DNA of 64,000 nucleotides from Lysobacter gummosus (GTDB lineage Bacteria; Pseudomonadota; Gammaproteobacteria; Xanthomonadales; Xanthomonadaceae). Under the pieces are notes generated by a model. It ran no database searches. It saw only the letters and a list, made by a program, of their open reading frames with translations, and was not told the origin of the DNA. Position 1 is the first letter of the stretch. Each line of letters starts with the position of its first letter. Shown in pieces: positions 40,649 to 48,247 of this stretch. The stretch is from assembly GCF_001442805.1 (NCBI RefSeq), contig NZ_CP011131.1:2418001-2482000 (forward strand), in the 5' to 3' direction. A program made the translations under genes and the position numbers.

Positions 40649-41692
40649 TCAGCGCGTGGCCGCCGGAGCGGGCGAGGGCGGTGCGACGGGGAGGGTCGAG
40701 ATCGAAGCTTCTGCGAGATACGGCGCGGGGGCGGGGCTTTCGGCTGGGGGCGCGGCGTCGCAGCTTAAGCCCCTCCCACGAAAGGCTTCGGCGCTTCGTG
40801 GCTGGAGTGGTGGTGCAGGAAAGATCGAGACGGAAGCGATCGCAAGTTGCGGCTTGGCCGCTTCGGGCGCGATGGCGGGCTCGGCGCTTTCGGAGCGCGA
40901 AGCGTCGGGACCGAAGCCTCTCGCAGAAAACACGATGGCCGAGCGGTCGGCCGGGACGCCAGCGCCGATCGCGCCTTGTTCGCGTGTCATCCGTGCCGGC
41001 GCCGGTTCGGCCGTGGAGGCGAAGGGAATCGGCCGTGTCGGCACGTTGCCGCCGCGACACTTGAGCACGCGCAACTGCCGCGGCGAGGTGTCGATGGCGA
41101 TGCGCAGCGCGGCCGGCGACGGGTTCAACGCGGCCTTGCTGTCGCGCAGGGCGAAGCCCAGGCATTGCCCGGTTTCGGCCGCGACCTGCAGCCGCCGCAG
41201 CGCGCGATCGTCCACGCGCTGCGGCCAGCACAACACCGCCGCGCACGCACCCGAGCGCAGGCATTGTTCGGCCGCCCACAAGGCGTCGCGGCCGCGCGCG
41301 CGGATCACCTGCAATCGCGACAAGGCCACGCCGGCATCGCGCCAGGCCGGCGCATACGGCTCGAACGGCGGATCGATCAGTACGACCATGCCGCCGCCAT
41401 CAAACGCATGCGAGGCCTGCGCGCGCGCGGACTTCGCCGGCATGGCCTGCGCTTGCGGCGGCCAGCCTTGCGACAGCCGCGCCAGCGCCGGCCACATCAG
41501 TCGCAACTCGCCCACGCCGTGCATCGGCAGCAGCAGTTCGGTCAGCGAAGCCTCGGGCCAGCCGCCGGTGGGCAGGGCGGCGTCGAGCGCGGCGTGGCCG
41601 GTCGGCTGCGAGGACGGCGCCAGATTCGCCGGCTGTCCGCGCCACAGTTTGCGGCTGCTGATCAGGGTTTCCAGTGCGATCAGTTTGCTCAT
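40649..41692 (-). CDS. imuA: SOS mutasome accessory protein
   Basis: ImuA is a RecA/SulA-like accessory protein of the mutasome. Family features are the opening LWRGQ..., TGHAALDAALPTGGWPEASLTELL and GGMVVLIDPPFEPYAPAW. The 347-residue length is greater than the usual 200-240. The last about 110 residues are low-complexity Ala/Pro/Ser sequence made of two similar units (LAIASVSIFPAPP and LAEASISTLPVAPP). The underlying DNA contains a CCCCTCCCACGAA segment like the intergenic repeats, so this tail is probably an add-on. Confidence 0.92.
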   Translation of the reverse strand: MSKLIALETLISSRKLWRGQPANLAPSSQPTGHAALDAALPTGGWPEASLTELLLPMHGVGELRLMWPALARLSQGWPPQAQAMPAKSARAQASHAFDGGGMVVLIDPPFEPYAPAWRDAGVALSRLQVIRARGRDALWAAEQCLRSGACAAVLCWPQRVDDRALRRLQVAAETGQCLGFALRDSKAALNPSPAALRIAIDTSPRQLRVLKCRGGNVPTRPIPFASTAEPAPARMTREQGAIGAGVPADRSAIVFSARGFGPDASRSESAEPAIAPEAAKPQLAIASVSIFPAPPLQPRSAEAFRGRGLSCDAAPPAESPAPAPYLAEASISTLPVAPPSPAPAATR

Positions 41693-41700
41693 GGCCGCGC

Positions 41701-42390
41701 TCAGGCGCTGCGCACCAGACCGCAGTAGATGCCTTCGATGGCGAAGTCGGCATCGGCCGCGACGCGGATCGGTTCGTAATCGGGATTGCGCGGCAGCAGG
41801 GCGATGCCGTCGGCGTCGATGCGCAGGCGCTTGATGGTGATTTCATCGCCGATGCGCGCGACCACGACCTGGCCGCTGCGCGCGTCGCCGGTGCGGTGCA
41901 CGGCGACCAGATCGCCGTCGAAGATGCCGTCCTCGCGCATCGAGTCGCCTTTGACCCGCAGCAGGTAGTCCGGGCGCGGCGAGAACAGCAGGCGGTCGAT
42001 CAGCACATGGGTGTCGGCGTCGGGATCGGCGCCGATCGGCGAACCCGCGGCGACCCGGCCGAGGATCGGCAGGGACAGGCGGCTGTCGTCGTTGGCGGCG
42101 GGGGCGGTGAAGGCCGGATGCCGGTTCGGTTCGGTGGCGGCGGCCGATTCGTCCTGCGGCAGCCCGATCTGCAGCAGACCCGCCTGAAGCAGGCGAATCC
42201 CGCGCGCGCGCCCCGGCAACAGCTCGATCAGGCCCTGCGCCTGCAAGGCCTGCAGGTGATAACCGGCGGAACGGTTCTGGCGAAAACCCAGGTGCGCGGC
42301 GATCTCCTGCTGCGACGGCGGCAGGCCATCGGCGGCGATGCGCTCGTGCAGGTAGATCAGCAGGGCGCGGCGGAGGTCGGTCAGGCTCAT
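41701..42390 (-). CDS. lexA: LexA-type SOS repressor
   Basis: A 229-residue LexA. The N-terminal winged HTH (1-65) has the recognition region PPSQQEIAAHLGFRQNRSAGYHL. The autocleavage site is Ala115-Gly116 in RVAAGSP, with catalytic Ser150 (GDSMREDG) and Lys187 (ITIKRL). It heads the imuA-imuB-dnaE2 operon and is probably the cassette-specific LexA (xanthomonads often have two). The linker (70-105) is long. A perfect palindrome starts two bases upstream of the ATG and should be its operator. Confidence 0.93.
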   Translation of the reverse strand: MSLTDLRRALLIYLHERIAADGLPPSQQEIAAHLGFRQNRSAGYHLQALQAQGLIELLPGRARGIRLLQAGLLQIGLPQDESAAATEPNRHPAFTAPAANDDSRLSLPILGRVAAGSPIGADPDADTHVLIDRLLFSPRPDYLLRVKGDSMREDGIFDGDLVAVHRTGDARSGQVVVARIGDEITIKRLRIDADGIALLPRNPDYEPIRVAADADFAIEGIYCGLVRSA

Positions 42391-42391
42391 G

Positions 42392-42405
42392 TACTAATAT
42401 TAGTA
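42392..42405. promoter_or_regulatory. Candidate LexA operator
   Basis: TACTAATATTAGTA is a perfect 14-bp palindrome (TACTA-ATAT-TAGTA). It starts one base from the lexA start codon at 42390 on the minus strand. Its location and symmetry fit an autoregulatory LexA box; its TAGTA/TACTA arms are similar to SOS boxes described in xanthomonads (TTAG...TACTA), recalled from memory. Confidence 0.7.
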
Positions 42406-42611
42406 ATAAAACGGCCGGTGTGCAGCTTGGGTGTGGACGGTCTCGCCGATTGAGACGCGGCCTACGGCACGCAAATCGCTTACAAAGCGCACGTAAACGA
42501 TTGAAATAAGGCGACTTGTCCGCCAGCCCAGGCGCCGTCGCCACCCCATCCGCGTGCACGAGCCGACCAACGGTCGCTGCGACCCATTGACTCACCCCGG
42601 TCCGTTCTTTA

Positions 42612-42631
42612 ATTTCTGTCTAAACAGAAAT
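42612..42631. promoter_or_regulatory. Candidate GbsR operator, site 1
   Basis: ATTTCTGT-CTAA-ACAGAAAT has perfect 8-bp arms. It ends 11 bases before the start codon at 42643 and overlaps the ribosome-binding region (AGAGAAG), so binding should block expression of the regulator. Confidence 0.7.
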
Positions 42632-42642
42632 AAGAGAAGTCC

Positions 42643-43320
42643 ATGGCGCTCAGCCCGCTCCAAGAACGTTTCATCCTGCACTGGGGCGAGATGGGCAGTC
42701 GTTGGGGCGTCAACCGCACCGTCGCCCAGATCCACGCCCTGCTGTTCCTGAGCGAGCGCGCGATCACCGCCGACGAGATCTGCGAAACCCTCAATCTGGC
42801 GCGTTCCAACGTCAGCACCAGCCTCAAGGAATTGCAGGGCTGGAACCTGGCCCGGGTCAGCCACGTGCTGGGCGACCGCCGCGACCACTTCGAAACCTAT
42901 AAGGACGTGTGGGATATCTTCCGCGCCGTGGTCCAGGAGCGCCGCCGGCGCGAGATCGAACCGACCCTGAGCATGCTGCGCACCGCCGTGCTCGACAGCG
43001 ACAACGCCGCGGTGGCGCCGGACCAGAACGACCCGCGCGACCGCCGTACCCTGGAACGCATGCGCGAAGTGCTGGAGTTCATGGAGACCGGCACCAGCTG
43101 GATCGACGAAATGAACCGCCTCGATCCCAAGACCCTGATCAAGCTGCTGAAGATGGGCGCGCGCATCCAGCAATTCGTGCGCGGCCCGGTCAAACCGCTG
43201 CCGCAGCCGCAGCCCGGCGAGAGCGGCGGGGTGTTGTTCGAGGACGACGACACCCAAGCCGACACCGACGCCGAAATCCAGGGCGAAACCCGATCCCAGC
43301 CCGGCGAGCGCGCGTCCTGA
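42643..43320 (+). CDS. GbsR/MarR-family transcriptional regulator
   Basis: A 225-residue winged-helix regulator of the GbsR/MarR type. The N-terminal half reads MALSPLQERFILHWGEMGSRWG, then the HTH LSERAITADEICETLNLARSNVSTSLKELQGW, and wing RVSHVLGDRRDHFETY. The C-terminal part is helical and acidic, with a Pro/Glu/Asp-rich tail. The effector is unknown; other GbsR proteins bind osmoprotectants or their precursors. Two similar palindromes, before it and before the next operon, suggest autorepression and control of the downstream genes. Confidence 0.9.
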   Translation: MALSPLQERFILHWGEMGSRWGVNRTVAQIHALLFLSERAITADEICETLNLARSNVSTSLKELQGWNLARVSHVLGDRRDHFETYKDVWDIFRAVVQERRRREIEPTLSMLRTAVLDSDNAAVAPDQNDPRDRRTLERMREVLEFMETGTSWIDEMNRLDPKTLIKLLKMGARIQQFVRGPVKPLPQPQPGESGGVLFEDDDTQADTDAEIQGETRSQPGERAS

Positions 43321-43348
43321 GCGCCCGCCGGCATTTTTTTGCCCACAA

Positions 43349-43368
43349 GTTTCTGTCATTACCGAAAT
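43349..43368. promoter_or_regulatory. Candidate GbsR operator, site 2
   Basis: GTTTCTGT-CATT-ACCGAAAT has the same spacing and arms as site 1, with two mismatches from perfect symmetry. It lies 17 bases before the start codon at 43386 in a T-rich promoter-like gap. Confidence 0.65.
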
Positions 43369-43385
43369 AACTGTAGGAGAAGATC

Positions 43386-43835
43386 ATGAGCAGCGATTCC
43401 ATCCCGGGCCAACTCGCAAACGCGCAAGTCATCGCCCTGTACGACCGCGCCTGCCCGCTGTGCCGCGCCGAAATGCACCGGCTCAAGGCCGGCGACCGCC
43501 ACGACCGTCTGCGCCTGGTCGATATCGCCGACCCGCAGTTCGACGCCGCGCAATGGGGCTTCGAACTCGAAGCGCTGCGCAATTCGCTGCACGTGCGCGC
43601 CGCCGACGGCGAATGGCGCATCGGCGTGCCCGGCATCGCCGAGGCGTATCGCGCGGTCGGCCTGGGCTGGCTGACCTGGCCGTTGCGCGTGCTCGGCGCC
43701 GGCCGCCTGGCCGCGCGCGCGTATCGCTGGATCGCGCCGAACCGGCATCGCGTATCGCGCTGGCTGGGGTATCGCGAAGCCGGCCAGGACGCCGCGCCGC
43801 ATTGCGACGACGGCCATTGCCCCACGCACTACTGA
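43386..43835 (+). CDS. DCC-family (DUF393) thiol-disulfide protein
   Basis: A 149-residue DUF393/YuxK-like protein with the DCC motif YDRACPLCRAEM (Cys23 and Cys26) near its N-terminus. The family is predicted to act in thiol-disulfide exchange; the exact substrate is unknown. A Cys/His-rich tail (AAPHCDDGHCPTHY) is unusual and could bind metal or act as a second redox site. It is followed 12 bases later by the fused epimerase gene, so they are co-transcribed. Confidence 0.88.
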   Translation: MSSDSIPGQLANAQVIALYDRACPLCRAEMHRLKAGDRHDRLRLVDIADPQFDAAQWGFELEALRNSLHVRAADGEWRIGVPGIAEAYRAVGLGWLTWPLRVLGAGRLAARAYRWIAPNRHRVSRWLGYREAGQDAAPHCDDGHCPTHY

Positions 43836-43847
43836 GGCAGGCGCGCC

Positions 43848-45362
43848 ATGGAACGCTTGTTCATCGCTTTACTGCTGCTGCAGGTCGCGCTGGGCGCGAT
43901 CGACACCATCGCCCATCACGAACTGATGGAAAAGCTCGCCAACCGCCGCAGCGCCGCGCTGGAGTTGAAGCTGCATTCGACGCGCGGCTTCGTGTACGGA
44001 TTGCTGTTCCTGGTATTCGCCTGGATCAAGCCGCAAGGCGCGTGGCTGGCGGCGGTGTGGGCGCTGGTGTTGATCGAAGTCGGCATCACCTTGTGGGACT
44101 TCGTGGTCGAAGACGCCACCCGGCTGTTGCCGAGCACCGAGCGCGTGCTGCACACCATCCTGGCCGTCAACGGCGGCGCGATGTTCGCGGTGTACGCGCT
44201 GGCGACCCGCGCCGACTGGTCCGCGCCGAGCGCCTTGCTTGCGAATTCGCACGGGTGGGCTTCGTGGGCGCTGACCGCCGCGGCGATCGGCATCGCCGTG
44301 TCGGCGCTGCGCGACGGATTGGCCGCGCGCGCCAACGCCGCCGAGCCGGCGCCGTGCGCTTTGCTGGCCGAGCATCCGCAGACCGGATTCCTGCTCAGCG
44401 GCGGCACCGGTTTCATCGGCACCGCGCTGGTCGAAGGGTTGCTGGCCGGCGGACATCGCGTCACCGTGCTCAGCCGCGATCCGCGCCGCGCCGCGCTGCG
44501 TTTCGGCGGCCGCGCGCGCTGTATCGCCGACACCGCCGAGTTGCGCGACGACGAAGCCATCGACGTGGTGATCAATCTCGCCGGTGCGCCGGTGGTCGGC
44601 CCGCGTTGGTCGCCGGCACGCAAGCGCGCGCTGCTCGCCAGCCGCATCGACACCACCGATGGCTTGCGTGCGTGGTGCGAGCGCTCGCAACGCAAGCCGG
44701 CGCTGTGGCTGCAGGCCAGCGCGGTCGGCGTGTACGGCGCGCATGCGCTGAGCGCGCCGGAACTGCGCGATCCGCCGCCGGTGCGCGGCGATTTCCCCAG
44801 CGAACTGTGCGTGGCCTGGGAGCGCGCCGCGGCCAAGGTGTCCGCGCAGGGCGTGCGCGTGGCGACGATGCGGCTGGGGCTGGTCCTGCATCGCAGCGGC
44901 GGCCTGCTGCCGATGCTGTCGCTGGCCGCTTCGCTCGGCGGGGCCGCGCGGCTCGGCGACGGCCGGCAGTGGTTTGCCTGGGTGCATCTGGACGATGTGC
45001 TGGGTTTCGTCGAGCAAGCGGTGGAACACGTCGGCATCCGCGGCCCTTACAACCTGGTCGCGCCCGGTGGTTGCACCCAGGCCGAGTTCACCCGCGCGCT
45101 GGCGCGATCGCTGCATCGCCCCGCCTTCATGCGCATGCCGGCCGCGCCGCTGCGCTTGGCGCTGGGCGAGATGGCGACGATGCTGCTCGACGGTCCCGTG
45201 GTCGCGCCGCAGCGCTTGCTCGATCAACGCTTTCGTTTCCTCCATCCCGGCCTGGACAGCGCGCTGAGCGCCGCGCACGCCGGTTCGGACATCAATCCGC
45301 GTTCTTTCTATTCGGGTGAAGGACACCCAAAGGACCAACATGGAACTGTTGCATCCCATTGA
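43848..45362 (+). CDS. Membrane domain fused to TIGR01777 (SDR39U1-like) epimerase
   Basis: A 504-residue fusion. The N-terminal part (about 1-165) has about five hydrophobic helices (LFIALLLLQVALG, GFVYGLLFLVFAW, WLAAVWALVLIEVG, TILAVNGGAMFAVYAL, WASWALTAAAIGIAV). The C-terminal part (from about 180) is a TIGR01777 NAD(P)-binding epimerase-like domain with SGGTGFIGTALVEGLL near 184, VVINLAGAPV, WSPARKRALLASRI and the C-terminal DUF1731-like LGEMATMLL. Such epimerase-like proteins lack assigned chemistry. The membrane fusion and the neighbouring DUF393 and DUF4166 genes suggest a membrane redox or lipid-related task (inference). Confidence 0.88.
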   Translation: MERLFIALLLLQVALGAIDTIAHHELMEKLANRRSAALELKLHSTRGFVYGLLFLVFAWIKPQGAWLAAVWALVLIEVGITLWDFVVEDATRLLPSTERVLHTILAVNGGAMFAVYALATRADWSAPSALLANSHGWASWALTAAAIGIAVSALRDGLAARANAAEPAPCALLAEHPQTGFLLSGGTGFIGTALVEGLLAGGHRVTVLSRDPRRAALRFGGRARCIADTAELRDDEAIDVVINLAGAPVVGPRWSPARKRALLASRIDTTDGLRAWCERSQRKPALWLQASAVGVYGAHALSAPELRDPPPVRGDFPSELCVAWERAAAKVSAQGVRVATMRLGLVLHRSGGLLPMLSLAASLGGAARLGDGRQWFAWVHLDDVLGFVEQAVEHVGIRGPYNLVAPGGCTQAEFTRALARSLHRPAFMRMPAAPLRLALGEMATMLLDGPVVAPQRLLDQRFRFLHPGLDSALSAAHAGSDINPRSFYSGEGHPKDQHGTVASH

Positions 45363-46056
45363 CCTGCCTCGCGATAACAGCGAAGGCGTCAGCAGCGCCG
45401 GCGGACTTGCCGGTTCCGGCGACAAACCGCGTTGTGAGCCCGCCGCGCACGATCTGGCCGCGCTGTTGCGCGCGGCGCTCGGCGCGCGCTGGTCGCTGTT
45501 GCATCCGCATATCCAGGCACGTTTCGAACTTTTGCCCGGTGAAGCTCAGGCCGAGTACGTCGGCAACATGCATCAGGTTCGCTGCACCTGGCTGGGCGGC
45601 GTGTTCGCGCGGCTGATCCGGCATGCGCGGATCCTGCCGCATCAGAACGCCGACGAAGTGCCGTTCCGTTTCGACGTGCGGCCGATGACGCGCGGGCTGG
45701 GCTGGGTCAAGACCCGCACTTATCACTTCGTCGATGAAGTCTTCAGTTTCCGCTCGCGCATGATCCTGGGCGACAACGGCGAACTGCTGGAGCATTTCGG
45801 CGGCGGCCTGGGCATGCGCGTACGCCTGGAGGTGTTGCCGAACCGGCTGGTGTTCGTGGACGACGGCTATTTCCTGCACTGGCGCGGCTTGCGCCTGCCG
45901 CTGCCCAAGCCGTTATGGCCGGGCCGTTTCGTGCTGGTGCATCGCGATCTGGATGCGGAGCATTTCGAAGTCAGCATCGACGTAGAGCATCCGTGGTTCG
46001 GGCCGTTGTTTCACCAGGACGGCAGTTTCGAAAGGATGCGGGTGCAGGAGGTTTGA
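45340..46056 (+). CDS. DUF4166 protein
   Basis: A 238-residue protein with DUF4166 features: HIQARFELLPGEAQAEYVGNM, MTRGLGWVKTRTYHF and a C-terminal beta-rich half ending HEDAEHFEVSIDVEHPWFG-like sequence (the gene has DLDAEHFEVSIDVEHPWFG). The function is unknown. The ATG at 45340 has AAAGGA upstream and overlaps the preceding gene by 23 bases. It is the last gene of the GbsR-linked operon; the DUF4166 plus epimerase pairing recurs in other bacteria (recalled). Confidence 0.85.
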   Translation: MELLHPIDLPRDNSEGVSSAGGLAGSGDKPRCEPAAHDLAALLRAALGARWSLLHPHIQARFELLPGEAQAEYVGNMHQVRCTWLGGVFARLIRHARILPHQNADEVPFRFDVRPMTRGLGWVKTRTYHFVDEVFSFRSRMILGDNGELLEHFGGGLGMRVRLEVLPNRLVFVDDGYFLHWRGLRLPLPKPLWPGRFVLVHRDLDAEHFEVSIDVEHPWFGPLFHQDGSFERMRVQEV

Positions 46057-46295
46057 GTGTTCGCGCAATGGAATGCGTCGTAGTGCGGGTGAGGCATGGA
46101 TGCGGGATCAGGGAAGGTCGCGGCGGGCAGGGATGCGGTACAGGGATGGAGATGGGCCAGGGATGGCCGGGGTAGGGTGAAGCGGCAGCGGATGGTGCGA
46201 TTTTTTCTATTCTCCGCCTCGCCGTTTCCGTAAAGGCGCTCGTTGTACTTCGGTAGAGCCGAACGCCTGGAGACTTCAGCGTGATCCCTCAAGAA
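46057..46295. other. Intergenic DNA before the repeat array
   Basis: The 728-base gap between DUF4166 and the RES gene holds no gene. This left part is unremarkable, rich in G, and includes GGTAGAGCCGAACGCCTGGAGACTTCAG-type partial repeat sequence near 46250. Confidence 0.6.
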
Positions 46296-46557
46296 CGTCA
46301 TTCCCGCGAAGGCGGGCTCCGCTTTACTTCGGCGGAGCCGAACATCCAGAGACTTCAGCGTCATCTTTCCAGCCCGTCATTCCCGCGAAGGCGGGAATCC
46401 AGAGACTTCAGCGTCATCTCTTAAGACCGTCATTCCCGCGGAAGCGGGCTCCGCTTTACTTCGGCGTAGCCGAACATCCAGAGACTTCAGCGTCATCTTT
46501 CCAGCCCGTCATTCCCGCGAAGGCGGGAATCCAGAGACTTCAGCGCCATCTCTCAAG
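46296..46557. repeat. Tandem array of CGTCATTCCCGCG repeats
   Basis: Four half-copies (starting about 46296, 46375, 46429 and 46506) each begin CGTCATTCCCGCG and contain CCAGAGACTTCAGCG(T/C)CATCT. Two types alternate: one continues GCGGGCTCCGCTTTACTTCGG, the other GCGGGAATCCAGAG. They end next to the complete element at 46558-46672. There is no cas gene and no fixed spacer-repeat unit, so this is not CRISPR. Confidence 0.75.
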
Positions 46558-46672
46558 ACCGTCATTCCCGCGAAAGCGGGAATCCAGCGACTTCACGCGT
46601 TCTCGCACGAAAGGCACTGGATGTTCGGCTACGCCGAAGTAAAGCGGAGCCCGCTTTCGCGGGAATGACGGT
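46558..46672. mobile_element. 115-bp miniature element with 23-bp perfect terminal inverted repeats, copy 2
   Basis: The two ends (23 bp, ACCGTCATTCCCGCG...) are perfect inverted repeats. Inside is the segment TCTCGCACGAAAGGCACTGG and then ATGTTCGGCTACGCCGAAG, shared with the 33271-33389 element. No open frame is present. Confidence 0.75.
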
Positions 46673-46742
46673 AGGTAGGTGCGCGGTTTCCGAGTTCCGT
46701 ATATTCCGGCCAGAGCTCTAATCCAAGTCCGAATCTCCGAGT

Positions 46743-46766
46743 CCGAATCCGAATCCGAATCCGAAT
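46743..46766. repeat. CCGAAT hexamer repeated four times
   Basis: Four exact copies of CCGAAT stand in tandem, with near-copies before them (GTCCGAATCTCCGAGT). It lies just downstream of the RES toxin gene's stop on the minus strand. Confidence 0.85.
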
Positions 46767-46784
46767 CAAACCCCCACCCGACCC

Positions 46785-47261
46785 TCAAGGCGCCCGAAAC
46801 ACCACGTTGTACTGAAACTTCCGCCCCGTAGTCGCCCGCAGCTTCTTCGCGTCGCGATGCTCCGGATTGATCAACGCGTTGTACTCCTCCGGCACGATCA
46901 CCGACGGCACCAGCAAGATCGCCGACGCGCCGCTGTTCAACCACTGCGAGCCGATCCGCACGCTGGCCACGCCGGCCGGGACCGCGTCCCAACCGCCCGG
47001 CAGGTCCTGCGGCGTCATCTGGATGCGCGCCTTCCACACCGCCGCCGGCACCTCGATCGACACCACGTGCCGGTTCAACGGAAGGCCGTGCGAATCCACA
47101 TACGCCGCGGTCTCAAGCGCTGCCAACGCCAGCGAGGTGGCGGTGTACAGCACGCGCTGACCGTCGTCGTTCCAACGGCCGGGAAATTTGGCCGCGCCCG
47201 CGCCGCTCAGATCGTCGGCGCGATAAGCGCGGGTTTCGCCGGCGATACGCCAAAGTTTCAT
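46785..47261 (-). CDS. RES-domain toxin
   Basis: A 158-residue RES domain protein, named for conserved Arg, Glu and Ser; studied members degrade NAD+ by phosphorolysis. It shows LWRIAGETRAYRADDLSGAGAAKFPGRWN and then TATSLALAALETAAYVDSHG (conserved Glu), and a C-terminal segment LLVPSVIVPEEYNALINPEHRDAKKL with the Asn-Pro-x-H typical of RES. The upstream minus-strand neighbour is the antitoxin gene, 76 bases away, which fits toxin-antitoxin order. Confidence 0.85.
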   Translation of the reverse strand: MKLWRIAGETRAYRADDLSGAGAAKFPGRWNDDGQRVLYTATSLALAALETAAYVDSHGLPLNRHVVSIEVPAAVWKARIQMTPQDLPGGWDAVPAGVASVRIGSQWLNSGASAILLVPSVIVPEEYNALINPEHRDAKKLRATTGRKFQYNVVFRAP

Positions 47262-47337
47262 GTTTGCGGCCTCGTCCTTGCGGCAATGGATCGGATCGGC
47301 GAAACACCGCTCATGCGGTTGCGCTCACGGCGGCGTA

Positions 47338-47979
47338 CTACTGATACGCACCGCTTTCCAGCGAACCCAGCAGGCGCGCGACCACGCTCAGGCCGGTCGG
47401 CGTGTCCAGCAGGTCGGCCGGCTTCTGTCCGCCCAGGGCGGCTTGCGGCTGCTCGATCCAACTGCCGAGCCACTTGGCCCAATCGAAGTCGCGCGCGTCC
47501 GGCGCCGTGCTGTCCTTGAGCATGGCTTCGGCGATGCCGAGCAGATGCATCACCCCCAGCGCGGCCTGTCCGCTCGCGCCGGTGATGCGCGCGTGCTGCG
47601 CGGCCTTGCTTTCGGCGGTGGCCTTGGCGATGCCCAGGATGTTGAACATCCTCACCGCCGACAGGTCCATGCTGGTCGCCATGTGCTTGACCACCTGCGC
47701 GGGCACGCCTTCGCGCTCGGCCTCCACGCGTTGCAACGGGCTGGCGCTGCGCAGGTAGGCGACGTAGCCGTTGAGCGTGGCCGGGGCGCTGTTGTAGGCC
47801 TGCAAGGGCGAGGGCTCCTTGACCGATGCGCCGTGCTTGTTGCGCGCCAGCTTGGGGTAGGCGTGTTCCTGCGCATCGAGCCGGCTTTCGCGCAGCGCGG
47901 GCTTGCCGCGGCCGGCGGATTTCGCGGTCGGCTTGGTCCCGGCCTTGGCCGGCGGAGGCGTCTTGGCGGCTTTGCTCAT
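47338..47979 (-). CDS. MbcA/ParS/Xre-type antitoxin with a basic N-terminal extension
   Basis: A 213-residue antitoxin. The C-terminal DUF2384 toxin-binding domain (about 163-213) is clear: DFDWAKWLGSWIEQPQAALGG, then KPADLLDTPTGLSVVARLLG. The central helical part likely binds DNA. The first 50 residues are Lys/Pro/Ala-rich (KTPPPAKAGTKPTAKSAGRGKP), like histone H1 tails, which is unusual and may aid DNA binding. The ATG at 47979 is preceded by an inverted repeat. Confidence 0.85.
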   Translation of the reverse strand: MSKAAKTPPPAKAGTKPTAKSAGRGKPALRESRLDAQEHAYPKLARNKHGASVKEPSPLQAYNSAPATLNGYVAYLRSASPLQRVEAEREGVPAQVVKHMATSMDLSAVRMFNILGIAKATAESKAAQHARITGASGQAALGVMHLLGIAEAMLKDSTAPDARDFDWAKWLGSWIEQPQAALGGQKPADLLDTPTGLSVVARLLGSLESGAYQ

Positions 47980-48022
47980 GGCGGGTGGCCCTGTCCGTGG
48001 TGTCCTGATCTGGACGGATCGT

Positions 48023-48047
48023 AGCACAAAAATGTACGAAGTGTGCT
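48023..48047. promoter_or_regulatory. Candidate antitoxin operator
   Basis: AGCACA and TGTGCT form an inverted repeat separated by 13 bases, starting 44 bases upstream of the antitoxin start. The region is AT-rich for this genome (AAAAATGTAC). It is the expected place for autoregulation. Confidence 0.45.
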
Positions 48048-48247
48048 GGGCGTCCCAAGCCGGGCCAGGGGCCCTGCATCCATTCGCGGGCCCTGCGACG
48101 TACTTGGGCGATGCTGCCGCCGTACCCGCAGGCGCCGACCGGCCGAGAGCAAATAGCCCATTTTCGATTGCTATGCTGCGCGGCTCCGGCGCCGTGCATC
48201 CAACCGCCCTGGCCGGTACCGCACCTCGTCCATCGTTAGGAGACAAC

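Noticed and set aside
37505..41064. Plus-strand frames opposite dnaE2 and imuB
   Set aside because: Shadows of well-recognised SOS genes; no motif or ribosome-binding site.
46296..46672. CRISPR-like repeat array
   Set aside because: Repeat units alternate in two types, spacers are not constant and no cas gene is nearby; the end is a miniature element.
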